DNA of 40,290 nucleotides, taken from positions 1 through 40,290 of the forward strand of contig NZ_CALDDG010000123.1 in the NCBI RefSeq assembly GCF_937936435.1, written 5' to 3'. Every line of letters starts with the position of its first letter. Position 1 is the first letter of the stretch. The notes under the pieces are model-generated. The model had not been told where the DNA came from and did no database searches. It saw only the letters and a list, made by a program, of their open reading frames with translations. Below are positions 33,405 to 40,290 of this stretch, one piece after another. The stretch is from an uncultured Sulfuricurvum sp. (lineage in GTDB: Bacteria > Campylobacterota > Campylobacteria > Campylobacterales > Sulfurimonadaceae). The translations under genes were made by a program, and so were the position numbers.

Positions 33405-33863
33405 TTATTTTTTAAAGAATTTTTGGTTTTCCGGATTGGACAGGAACGCACTCATAGAGTTTTGAACCCCTTCATGTTTATCGATATTCAATATTGGATG
33501 CTGTTCCTGAGGAAGAGCGAGATTGACAAATGCCGGAGTGTCGTCGATTATGATTTGGACGATGGAAAGAAGCGGTACAGAGACAAAACTGCCGATATTC
33601 TCTTGACCGAAACCGGCTTCGAAGATTAAAACGTCATTGTCGATCCGTGCACTTTCAAAGGTATATCCTCCCAAAAAGAAGAGAGTCATGGCCCGAAACT
33701 CTTCACTTAGGTGGGGTGGCAGAGGAGGATCGAAAGTGATGTGTTCGATTTTACACAAAATACCGAAGTTCTGATCGTTTTCAAAAAGATAAATAAGCAT
33801 ATCCCGTAAATGATTTTCCATCAATCGGGCAAATGACGGACTTTTGATAATATCGAATAGCAT
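33405..33863 (-). CDS. Small protein with SspB-like layout (possible ClpXP adaptor), function unproven
   Basis: A protein of 152 residues, no signal peptide or membrane helix. An N-terminal helix (LMENHLRDMLIYLFEND) leads into strands CKIEHITFDPPLPPHLSEEF, MTLFFLGGYTFES, ARIDNDVLIFEAGFGQEN, IGSFVSVPLLSIVQIIIDD and AFVNLALP. The order and spacing recall SspB, the ClpXP delivery protein (there a strand, then FxxxFGG, then a VPxxAI stretch, then an acidic-to-hydrophobic end). The C-terminal tail of about 35 polar residues ends QKFFKK, similar in kind to the short ClpX-docking tail of SspB. This comparison is from memory of the family. It could instead be a conserved Campylobacterota protein of unrelated fold. 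It lies between cysK/pabC-like and motA. Confidence 0.75.
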   Translation of the reverse strand: MLFDIIKSPSFARLMENHLRDMLIYLFENDQNFGILCKIEHITFDPPLPPHLSEEFRAMTLFFLGGYTFESARIDNDVLIFEAGFGQENIGSFVSVPLLSIVQIIIDDTPAFVNLALPQEQHPILNIDKHEGVQNSMSAFLSNPENQKFFKK

Positions 33864-33940
33864 AGCGACAGACCTGTATATGTGAATTGCGCCTCTGATA
33901 CGGCGAAACGTCCGGACACAACTGACCGGGTGTTTTTTAA

Positions 33941-34510
33941 TTAGACGATTATACCATTTTCGATCTCAACAAATCCTATCATCGCGTTCATAACCGCTAT
34001 GGATTCTGCTTGAGGGATGTCTTCGAGACGTAACGGGGCAGAAATAAGAGCATTTTCGCGTATCAGCCGTTCACGTGTGGTCCCGGGAAGTAAAGGGGTA
34101 TTCGGCGTCAGCCATATTCCTTTTATCTTCAGTGCTATATTGGCTATCGTTGTGTCGCTCAGGAAGCCGTTTCGGATGATTAGTACATCATCGCATTGTC
34201 CGCGTCGGGCAAAGAGGGCGTCGAGCTCCTGACGTTCTGTCGATTTCAGGGGATAGGAGAGGTCGTTGGAATGCACGGCTTTGAGAGAACGGATCGCTTT
34301 TGGGGTATAAGGATGGTATTCGATTTGAAAGAGGTCGCGGTCATACAGAAAACGGCATCGAAAAGTCCCTTTTTCGGGGGGTGAAATCAATGATTGAAGG
34401 GAGTAGATGTTGCCGGCTTCGAGTATTTCGAGGGCATGTTCCATCCGTGCTTGATGGTAAGAAAGGTACAGAGCCTTTCCATCTTCACAGCGGATGGTTT
34501 CGAGAAACAC
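33941..34510 (-). CDS. Aminotransferase class IV protein, probable aminodeoxychorismate lyase (PabC-like)
   Basis: A short class IV PLP enzyme of 189 residues (family members are usually 200-270). Seen: the PLP-lysine region DLSYPLKSTERQELDALF and SDTTIANIALKIKGIWLTPNTPLLPGTTRERLI. The glutamate common at the E-x-T position is aspartate (SDTT), as in PabC parts fused to PabB. The likely job is making 4-aminobenzoate for folate, but amino-acid transamination cannot be excluded. The start is a GTG 2 bases after the cysK stop, so it is coupled to cysK; the ribosome site is weak. Confidence 0.78.
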   Translation of the reverse strand: MFLETIRCEDGKALYLSYHQARMEHALEILEAGNIYSLQSLISPPEKGTFRCRFLYDRDLFQIEYHPYTPKAIRSLKAVHSNDLSYPLKSTERQELDALFARRGQCDDVLIIRNGFLSDTTIANIALKIKGIWLTPNTPLLPGTTRERLIRENALISAPLRLEDIPQAESIAVMNAMIGFVEIENGIIV

Positions 34511-34512
34511 TC

Positions 34513-35436
34513 TCAGGCTTCGAATAATGGAGTACTGAGGTAGCGCTCTGCCGTGTCACAGAGTATGGTGACGATGACCTTGCCCTTATTCTCTGGGCGC
34601 GATGCGACGAGCGATGCGGCATGAACATTGGCACCGGCTGAAATTCCGACCAAAAGTCCTTCGTTTTTTGCCAACGCTTTCGAAGCGGCGATAGCATCTT
34701 CGTTACTGACGGCGATTACTTCGCTGTAGAGCGACGTGTTTAAGACATCGGGGACAAACCCGGCACCGATCCCCTGTATTTTGTGTGGCCCCGCTTTGCC
34801 TCCGGAGAGGACGGGTGAATCTTTCGGTTCGACGGCGATGATCTGGATTCCCGGAAGCGCTTCTCTGAGCGCTTCCCCCGTTCCGGTCAGAGTTCCGCCG
34901 GTTCCTACCGCTGCGACAAAGATATCGACTTTTCCGTCGGTGTCGCGCAAAATTTCTTTTGCCGTCGTAATGCGGTGGATGGCCGGGTTCGCAGGGTTGG
35001 CAAACTGCTGCAGGATAATCGCGTTGGAGTTGGCGGAGACGAGGGCATTGGCTTCGTCAATCGCCCCTTTCATCCCCAGTGCGGCAGGGGTGAGAACTAG
35101 ATTGGCTCCGAGCGCTTTGAGAAGGTTACGGCGTTCGATACTCATGGATTCGGGCATAGTGAGGGTGAGTTTAAGTCCCAGTGCAGCGCAGATCGAAGCG
35201 AGAGCGATACCGGTATTACCGCTGGTTGGCTCGATGATAAGGGTCTCTTGATTGATCTTTCCCTCATCCATTGCTGTCTTGATCATGTTATAGCCGATCC
35301 GATCTTTGACGGAACTGGTAGGATTCATGAATTCGCATTTTCCTAAAACGGTTGCATTGCTTTCTGCAGAGGCAGCATTAAGCATGACTAAAGGGGTATT
35401 GCCGATAAGTTCCGTAATATTTGCAGCTATGTTCAT
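34513..35436 (-). CDS. cysK: Cysteine synthase (O-acetylserine sulfhydrylase) CysK
   Basis: Makes cysteine from O-acetylserine and sulfide with PLP. It has 307 residues. Seen: ELIGNTPLVMLN, the PLP lysine in MNPTSSVKDRIGYNMI, the substrate loop EPTSGNTGIAL, and GTGGTLTGTGEAL binding the phosphate. The end LCDTAERYLSTPLF is typical of CysK. The ATG at 35436 (MNIAANITEL) follows GGGAT; a longer frame reaches back 20 codons but is not conserved. It is first of a pair with the lyase-like gene. Confidence 0.95.
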   Translation of the reverse strand: MNIAANITELIGNTPLVMLNAASAESNATVLGKCEFMNPTSSVKDRIGYNMIKTAMDEGKINQETLIIEPTSGNTGIALASICAALGLKLTLTMPESMSIERRNLLKALGANLVLTPAALGMKGAIDEANALVSANSNAIILQQFANPANPAIHRITTAKEILRDTDGKVDIFVAAVGTGGTLTGTGEALREALPGIQIIAVEPKDSPVLSGGKAGPHKIQGIGAGFVPDVLNTSLYSEVIAVSNEDAIAASKALAKNEGLLVGISAGANVHAASLVASRPENKGKVIVTILCDTAERYLSTPLFEA

Positions 35437-35458
35437 TGGGTATCCCTGTTTTTTGATC

Positions 35459-35488
35459 ATTATAATAGCAGATTTTGGAAAAAGCCAA
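35459..35488 (-). promoter_or_regulatory. Probable cysK promoter
   Basis: On the minus strand TTGGCT (35488-35483) and TATAAT (35464-35459) with 18-base spacing, 22 bases before the cysK ATG. No sulfide- or cysteine-responsive site was recognised. Confidence 0.55.
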
Positions 35489-35522
35489 CAATCCATACTA
35501 ATTCGCTATGGAAAATAAGCTT

Positions 35523-36221
35523 TTAGTTACCTTTGCCGCACACGAATCGGTACCCGATTCCAAGCTCGGTCTGGACGTAGGTCGGAGAGGTGGGATTGGG
35601 TTCGATTTTTTTACGTAAACTATTGATGTAGGTCCGTAAATATTGCATTTCACTTTGGTATCCGACACCCCACACCTCTTTGAGGATTTTATCGTGTGTC
35701 AAGACCTGGTTGCGGTGAAGCATCATATATTTAAGCAAATTAAATTCGGTCGGGGTGAGTTTGAGCGGCTGACCCTCTTTGGTGGCGCTAAACTGTTCGA
35801 CATCGATTTGCAACGTATCGCAGGTGATGAGGGAATCGGTCGTCTGATGAACTAAAAAGCGGCGTTGCGTCGAGCGTACTCTTGCGTAGAGTTCATTGGT
35901 TGAAAACGGCTTAGTCACATAATCGTCTGCTCCCGCATCCAATGCCGCGATAATTTCGGACTCTTCGCTTCGCGCCGAGACGACGATGATGGGGACGGTG
36001 AGGAGAGAGCGGATGGTTTTGATCAGCTCTTTCCCGTCTCCATCGGGAAGACCCAGGTCAAGTAAGACGATATCGGGACTGCGGGTCTGAATTTCTCTCA
36101 GGGCGCTTTTACGGTCTTTGGCATGGACCGTTTTATGTCCGAACTGCTGAAATGAGAGATGCAGCAGTTTGCCGATGGCTTCGTCGTCTTCAACAATCAA
36201 AATCAGTTGATGCGGTTTCAT
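35523..36221 (-). CDS. OmpR/KdpE-type response regulator
   Basis: A protein of 232 residues: receiver domain with the acidic pair VEDDE, phospho-acceptor in DIVLLDLGLPDGDG (D55) and K in DDYVTKPFS, then an OmpR-type winged helix (about 130-230; LTPTEFNLLKYMML, RTYINSLRKKIEP, TELGIGYRF). Closest in style to KdpE, the activator of potassium uptake genes. It is coupled by ATGA to the kinase gene. No kdpFABC genes are in the window, so the target is unknown. Confidence 0.9.
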   Translation of the reverse strand: MKPHQLILIVEDDEAIGKLLHLSFQQFGHKTVHAKDRKSALREIQTRSPDIVLLDLGLPDGDGKELIKTIRSLLTVPIIVVSARSEESEIIAALDAGADDYVTKPFSTNELYARVRSTQRRFLVHQTTDSLITCDTLQIDVEQFSATKEGQPLKLTPTEFNLLKYMMLHRNQVLTHDKILKEVWGVGYQSEMQYLRTYINSLRKKIEPNPTSPTYVQTELGIGYRFVCGKGN

Positions 36222-37243
36222 GAGACCTCGTTTAGGAGATGGGAAGGGCGTTTGAGGATAGGAAGAGTAACCTCGAAACAGATTCCGTTTTCCGTATTAT
36301 ACGCTTTTATCTGTCCGTGATGAGCCCGCGTGATATCGCGGCAAATTGAGAGACCGACGCCGCTTCCGGAGATATCTGCGGTATTTCCGGCGCGGTAAAA
36401 TTGCTCGAAGAGGTGTTCGAGATCACGGGGGGGGACTGATGGGCATTCATTGCAGAACGTCATTTTCAGAGTAGTGTTATTCGGAATAATCGTAATATGA
36501 ATCGCTTTGTCTTTATGAGAGTATTTCAAGGCATTGTCGATGAGGTTGACAAACAGACGCGTCAACAGTCCGCTATCTCCGTAAAAGAGCTGCAGATCGG
36601 GATCAATCCGGCAATCAATCCTCTCATGCAGCACATCCCTCCGAAATTCGCGTAGAGCGATCCCGATAAGGTCGACAATATCGCACCACTCTTTTTTTAA
36701 GGGAGTATGGATGTTTTGGAGGCGTGCGCTGTCGAGCAGCGTGCTGATGAGACGGTTCATTTGGCGACTCGATTCGATGATTTGTGATAGCGCCTGGTAG
36801 CGCAGTGCCGGATCGAGCGGGTGCGTTTCGACCAAAAACGTCGCATTGCCCATAATAGAAGACAGCGGTGTCTTAAGATCATGGGAGAGGGTGTTGTAGA
36901 GGATCTCTTTGACACTGGTGTGATGGATGCGCCGTGCCTGAAAGGTGATCGTATACCCGACGATATAAAAGATGACGAAACTCCAGATATAAATCAGTTC
37001 ATCGACGAGGAAACTAAGAGTTGGAGGGATGTAGATCAGGGCTAGAACGCCGACGGAAAAAGTGGTGACGAGGGTTGTGGCTATGAAGTTCCCCCTCAAT
37101 GCGATGACAATGACGGGGAGGAGATGGATTAAGATAATATTGGTTTTTTCCAGCTCATTTCGAAATGTGAGGGATATCGCCGTAATGAAGGCGAAGAGGA
37201 GAAACGTGATAATATAGTGCCGATAAGGATAGAGCCGCTGCAT
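36218..37243 (-). CDS. KdpD-like sensor histidine kinase lacking the N-terminal KdpD domains
   Basis: A protein of 341 residues: four hydrophobic segments in the first 100 residues, like the DUF4118 membrane domain of KdpD, then HisKA with the phospho-histidine in LSHDLKTPLSSIMGN (H121) and HATPase with NLIDNALKYSHKDKA and GSGVGLSICRDI. Full-length KdpD has a large N-terminal cytosolic KdpD/Usp part that is absent here. The ribosome site before the ATG at 37243 is poor. It is co-transcribed with the KdpE-like regulator. The stimulus could be potassium, turgor or something else. Confidence 0.88.
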   Translation of the reverse strand: MQRLYPYRHYIITFLLFAFITAISLTFRNELEKTNIILIHLLPVIVIALRGNFIATTLVTTFSVGVLALIYIPPTLSFLVDELIYIWSFVIFYIVGYTITFQARRIHHTSVKEILYNTLSHDLKTPLSSIMGNATFLVETHPLDPALRYQALSQIIESSRQMNRLISTLLDSARLQNIHTPLKKEWCDIVDLIGIALREFRRDVLHERIDCRIDPDLQLFYGDSGLLTRLFVNLIDNALKYSHKDKAIHITIIPNNTTLKMTFCNECPSVPPRDLEHLFEQFYRAGNTADISGSGVGLSICRDITRAHHGQIKAYNTENGICFEVTLPILKRPSHLLNEVS

Positions 37244-37352
37244 AAAAGCTATTGTAATGCAGGTTCGCTAAAAAGAGGTTTTTTTGATGCCGTTTTGATT
37301 CCGATTACTTTAAAATTCCGCATAACAAGATCGATCATCCAGGGGGAACGTG

Positions 37353-38810
37353 ATGAATACAACAAAAATCAGCAAAATCCTGATAGCAAACCGCGGTGAA
37401 ATCGCTTTGCGTATTATCCGCGCATGTAAAGAATTGGGCATAAAAAGTGTCGTCGTATTTTCCGAAGTAGACGTAAACGGCGTTTGGGTACGTAAAGCGG
37501 ATGAGTGTTATCCTATTCTAGGAGACCCGATTGCTGCGTATCTGGATTATGAGCGTATTATCTCATTGGCTAAAAAAGCGGACTGTGACGCTATCCATCC
37601 GGGATACGGATTTCTTTCCGAGAGTGCGGAGTTTGCACAGGCATGTATCGATAACGGTCTTATCTTTATCGGTCCGAAACCGGAACACGTTGCCCTTTTC
37701 GGGGATAAAATGGCTTCCAAAGTGGCGATGCGCGCAGTAGGCGTTCCGATGCTTCCGGGTACGGACGAGCCGATCGATAACATCAATGATGCCGAAAAGA
37801 TTGCAGCCGATATCGGATTTCCGGTTATCATTAAAGCGGCATTCGGCGGCGGCGGACGCGGTATGCGGATTGTCGAAAAAGCATCCGATTTTAAAGAGAT
37901 GTATGAGTCGGCGACCAAAGAAGCACTCCGCTTTTTTAGCCGCGGTGAGGTATTCATCGAAAAATATCTCAAAAATCCGCGCCATATCGAGATTCAGATC
38001 GTGGCGGACAAATACGGAAACGTCGTTCATCTCGGAGACCGTGACTGCTCGATTCAACGCCGTCACCAAAAAGTGATCGAAATCGCCCCTTCACCGCTTC
38101 TTAACGAAGCGACACGACGTGAACTTTACCGTATTTCGACCAAAGCGATGTTCAAACTAGGATACGAAAGTGTCGGAACAATCGAGTATCTGGTCGATCA
38201 GGACGATAACATCTATTTTATCGAAATGAATACCCGTGTCCAGGTCGAACACCCGGTTACGGAGATGATTTCGGGGATCGATTTGATTCAGCGTATGATC
38301 CAGATCGCCGAGGGCGATCCGCTCAAATTTATGCAAGAAGAGATCAAATTCCGCGGATACGCGATCGAGTTTCGTATCAATGCCGAAAACCCGAAACAGG
38401 GATTTGTCCCTTCTCCAGGGCTTATTACGAATTACCTCGCTCCGGGCGGTCCCGGGGTTCGGTTGGACAGCAGCGCTTATACGAACTATAAAATTCCGGC
38501 GAACTACGACTCAATGGTCGGTAAACTGATCGTTTCGGCATTGACGTGGGAAGACGCGGTGCGCAAAGCGACACGTGCATTGGATGAATTCTTGATCGAG
38601 GGAGTTCCGACGAATATCCCTCTTCACCGTCAGATCGTCCGCGATCAGGATTTTATCGACGGTAAACTCGATACGGGATATCTTGATACCAAGCTGCAGC
38701 ATTTCAATCTCGATGCAATCCATAATATGGATGATGAAGAGGCGAAAATGAAACAGATCGAAGGAATTATCAACGCGATCAAAGCGAACAATCTCAACGT
38801 CCGCCACTAA
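37353..38810 (+). CDS. Biotin carboxylase subunit (AccC / pyruvate or 2-oxoglutarate carboxylase small subunit type)
   Basis: An ATP-grasp enzyme of 485 residues that carboxylates biotin. Seen: KILIANRGEIALRIIRACKELGI, HPGYGFLSE, KAAFGGGGRGMRIV (ATP lid), EMNTRVQVEHPVTEMISGIDL, and YDSMVGKLI. It ends with an approximately 35-residue acidic/lysine-rich extension past the usual AccC end. The length and the DECYPILGDP stretch fit the separate biotin-carboxylase subunit of pyruvate carboxylase (PycA) or 2-oxoglutarate carboxylase as well as AccC. Which one cannot be told without the partner subunit, which is not adjacent. AGGGGG precedes the ATG at 37353; a GTG three bases upstream is also possible. 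Confidence 0.88.
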   Translation: MNTTKISKILIANRGEIALRIIRACKELGIKSVVVFSEVDVNGVWVRKADECYPILGDPIAAYLDYERIISLAKKADCDAIHPGYGFLSESAEFAQACIDNGLIFIGPKPEHVALFGDKMASKVAMRAVGVPMLPGTDEPIDNINDAEKIAADIGFPVIIKAAFGGGGRGMRIVEKASDFKEMYESATKEALRFFSRGEVFIEKYLKNPRHIEIQIVADKYGNVVHLGDRDCSIQRRHQKVIEIAPSPLLNEATRRELYRISTKAMFKLGYESVGTIEYLVDQDDNIYFIEMNTRVQVEHPVTEMISGIDLIQRMIQIAEGDPLKFMQEEIKFRGYAIEFRINAENPKQGFVPSPGLITNYLAPGGPGVRLDSSAYTNYKIPANYDSMVGKLIVSALTWEDAVRKATRALDEFLIEGVPTNIPLHRQIVRDQDFIDGKLDTGYLDTKLQHFNLDAIHNMDDEEAKMKQIEGIINAIKANNLNVRH

Positions 38811-38824
38811 AAACCCCTCCAATA

Positions 38825-38844
38825 CCGAAAGGATTTCCTTTCGG
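38825..38844. terminator. Hairpin between the convergent biotin carboxylase and lnt genes
   Basis: CCGAAAGG-ATTT-CCTTTCGG, eight perfect pairs in the 37-base gap. No T run directly follows on either strand, so it is an imperfect terminator that could serve both genes. Confidence 0.55.
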
Positions 38845-38847
38845 GGC

Positions 38848-40062
38848 TTAATAGACGATTCCTCCCCCTCCGCCGTTAGCGGCATGAAATACCATTGTGT
38901 GATTTTTTCGGGCATAAAAACGGATCAGCAGTTTTTGCAGCGTCGGTTCGATAGAAGGCTTGAACCAGCCGTTATTACTGATGGCAAGCATATAGCGGAC
39001 ATCCGGCGTATAGAGTTCTTTGCGCGTCGCTTCGTAACAGATGGCGTTGCGAAAGCGAACCCCTTTGATTGTAAAATCGGTCGGTTTGTCCGCCGTGACG
39101 AAGTCGGCTCCTCCTCCGAAAATTTCCCGATTTACCCATCCGCGCAAAAAATCGGGGAGGGGGATATATTCGCCGAACGGAACGAGAACCGTTTTTTTGG
39201 CAATCGTCATTTTTCCCTGCTGGAATAGATACGACACGTTATAGTTAAGACCGTTTTCATTTAACAACGTTCCGGTCAAAATAGCGATATTACGTGAGCG
39301 CTCCCGGAGTGCTTCGGCGATCTCGTGATGCTCGTTCATAAAGAGGGGGAAAGCCGACTCAGGGAGGACGACGAGATCGTAACCCTGTGCGATTGCCTCA
39401 TCGACGGCATAAAAGTTTTCCAACAGGGTCTGTCCCAGCCGTTGGCTTTGCCATTTAAAATCCTGCGAGATATCGGTCATGACGAGTTTGACACGGATAT
39501 CAGGCTGTTTCGGCGGGATATATTGGGGCTGATAGGCAATGCAGAGGAGAAGAAGGCTTGCCGCTTTCGCTTTTTTTTGCAACTGTGTAGAGAGGGCGAG
39601 GACGAGAAGGACGACGGCAAACTGCCATTTTTCGATCCCGATATAGCTCTCGACAAAAATCAGTTCCGGCTGCATCCAGTTAAAATCCATCGGCCAGACA
39701 AAGGTCAGCCCGAATAGGATGAGAGCGCGGACATAGGGGTTGTTGCTTAGTGCCATCGTCCCGTAATAGAGTGCGTATACGAGACCGAAGCCGAGTGCGA
39801 CGAACCATTGTGCCCATCCCAGACCGTAATATTGAAAACTAAACCCGATCCAGTAGCACCAAAGCAGGCCGATCCAAAATCCGCTGAGAAGAACGGTTTT
39901 TTTCGATATGCTGAGCAGTCCGTACAAAGCTATCAGGGCCAAAGCGGTATTGAGAAGTTTCGAAGTAAGACCGAAGTGTTCGCAATAGATAAAAGCGCTG
40001 AAAGAGAGGGCGATTCCCAAAGAAAGCGACAGTTCACGGTAAGCAGGGTAGGGCAATTTCAT
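38848..40062 (-). CDS. lnt: Apolipoprotein N-acyltransferase Lnt
   Basis: Adds the third acyl chain to lipoproteins at the inner membrane. It has 404 residues, on the short side for the family: about six membrane helices in residues 1-185, then a periplasmic nitrilase domain. Seen: the catalytic glutamate in VVLPESAFPLF, lysine in KKTVLVPFGEYIPLPDF, and cysteine in NAICYEATRKEL, plus ISNNGWF. The divergent yajC gene follows 70 bases away; lnt next to yajC is also found in C. jejuni. Confidence 0.93.
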   Translation of the reverse strand: MKLPYPAYRELSLSLGIALSFSAFIYCEHFGLTSKLLNTALALIALYGLLSISKKTVLLSGFWIGLLWCYWIGFSFQYYGLGWAQWFVALGFGLVYALYYGTMALSNNPYVRALILFGLTFVWPMDFNWMQPELIFVESYIGIEKWQFAVVLLVLALSTQLQKKAKAASLLLLCIAYQPQYIPPKQPDIRVKLVMTDISQDFKWQSQRLGQTLLENFYAVDEAIAQGYDLVVLPESAFPLFMNEHHEIAEALRERSRNIAILTGTLLNENGLNYNVSYLFQQGKMTIAKKTVLVPFGEYIPLPDFLRGWVNREIFGGGADFVTADKPTDFTIKGVRFRNAICYEATRKELYTPDVRYMLAISNNGWFKPSIEPTLQKLLIRFYARKNHTMVFHAANGGGGGIVY

Positions 40063-40095
40063 GGAGTAATTATACCGATGTTAATGTCTTTTGAG

Positions 40096-40101
40096 TATAA
40101 T
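40096..40101 (+). promoter_or_regulatory. yajC promoter -10 box
   Basis: Perfect TATAAT followed by GCG, 31 bases before the yajC ATG, in the divergent gap with lnt. The string TATAATGCG matches the ffh promoter at 21709. Confidence 0.6.
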
Positions 40102-40132
40102 GCGGCAATTTACACTTCTGTTAAGGATATCC

Positions 40133-40290
40133 ATGGAAATTCTCTCTCAAATTCTGCCGTTTGTCTTTTTGATCGCTGTTATGTATTTCGTGATCATTCG
40201 TCCCCAAAACCAGCAGGCTAAAAAACACAAAGCAATGGTTGAAGCATTGAGCAAAGGGGATAAAATCGTTACTACCGGCGGTCTTGTCGT
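40133..40290 (+). CDS. yajC: Preprotein translocase subunit YajC, N-terminal part (3' truncated by window edge)
   Basis: The accessory subunit of the SecDF-YajC complex in the inner membrane. The 52 visible codons give a single membrane helix (about residues 8-22) followed by the family signature YFVIIRPQNQQAKKHKAM and the start of the cytoplasmic domain (LSKGDKIVTTGGLV). An AAGGA precedes the ATG at 40133. The gene runs off the window end, so no stop is seen; secD is expected next. Confidence 0.92.
   Translation, partial: MEILSQILPFVFLIAVMYFVIIRPQNQQAKKHKAMVEALSKGDKIVTTGGLV

Noticed and set aside
1..40290. CRISPR, prophage, insertion sequence, tRNA/rRNA or defence system
   Set aside because: No regularly spaced repeats, no transposase or integrase, no tRNA-like cloverleaf, and almost every base belongs to a recognised housekeeping or flagellar gene.

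Overview
The window is an ordinary, gene-dense chromosomal stretch of a Campylobacterota (Epsilonproteobacteria) genome. The protein sequences and the mid-40s % GC by eye point to a free-living sulfur-oxidiser type such as Sulfuricurvum/Sulfurimonas; that genus-level placement is inference. The phylum-level call rests on several gene blocks whose order I know from Campylobacter jejuni and Helicobacter pylori: sppA / aminofutalosine-deaminase-like / aroQ-folK-flhF-flhG-orf-fliA-fliM-fliY; nif3-like / zinc-ribbon coiled-coil (FlgZ-like) / waaA / pseudouridine synthase; ffh-rpsP-KH-rimM-trmD-rplS; smpB-ispE-csrA-truB-uvrD; and lnt next to yajC. I see no phage, insertion sequence, CRISPR array, tRNA, rRNA, toxin-antitoxin or defence locus.

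Layout. 1-2.4 kb: the 3' end of ribD, then ubiE/menG and xseA on the + strand. 2.3-4.4 kb: sppA and an amidohydrolase of the futalosine menaquinone route on the - strand. 4.6-12.5 kb: one long + strand chain (aroQ, folK, flhF, flhG, a small membrane protein, fliA, fliM, fliY, a LOG-family protein, mnmA). Nearly every junction in it is ATGA or TAATG, so flagellar placement and assembly genes are translationally coupled to shikimate, folate and tRNA-modification genes. 12.5-16.7 kb: a - strand chain of ppk1, gamma-carbonic anhydrase, a UPF0126 membrane protein and mtgA. 16.7-21.4 kb: a + strand chain of a TPR protein, a NYN-LOTUS protein, a Nif3-like protein, a FlgZ-like zinc-ribbon protein, waaA and a pseudouridine synthase.

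21.4-21.8 kb is the only gene-free gap over 300 bases. It holds a cluster of hairpins flanked by two related CTTTTCT/AGAAAAG palindromes, which looks like an intergenic repeat element, followed by the ffh promoter. 21.8-25.3 kb: the ffh-rpsP-khpA-rimM-trmD-rplS translation and export operon, closed by a clear terminator. 25.4-26.2 kb: an orphan ABC ATPase. 26.2-30.5 kb: uvrD-truB-csrA-ispE-smpB on the - strand. 30.6-31.6 kb: a LysR regulator with an unusual tandem -10 promoter. 31.6-33.2 kb: motA-motB on the - strand. 33.4-35.4 kb (all -): cysK, a short aminodeoxychorismate-lyase-like gene, and a small protein whose layout resembles the ClpXP adaptor SspB. 35.5-37.2 kb: a KdpE-like regulator and a truncated KdpD-like kinase with no kdp transporter beside them. 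37.4-38.8 kb: a biotin carboxylase subunit. 38.8-40.1 kb: lnt. 40.1 kb to the end: the start of yajC.

I did not find a clear new multi-gene system. The observations most worth a second look are the intergenic hairpin element (21456-21671), the perfect 16-bp inverted repeat before rpsP, the SspB-like protein near motAB, the orphan KdpDE-like pair, and the NYN-LOTUS protein fixed in an operon.
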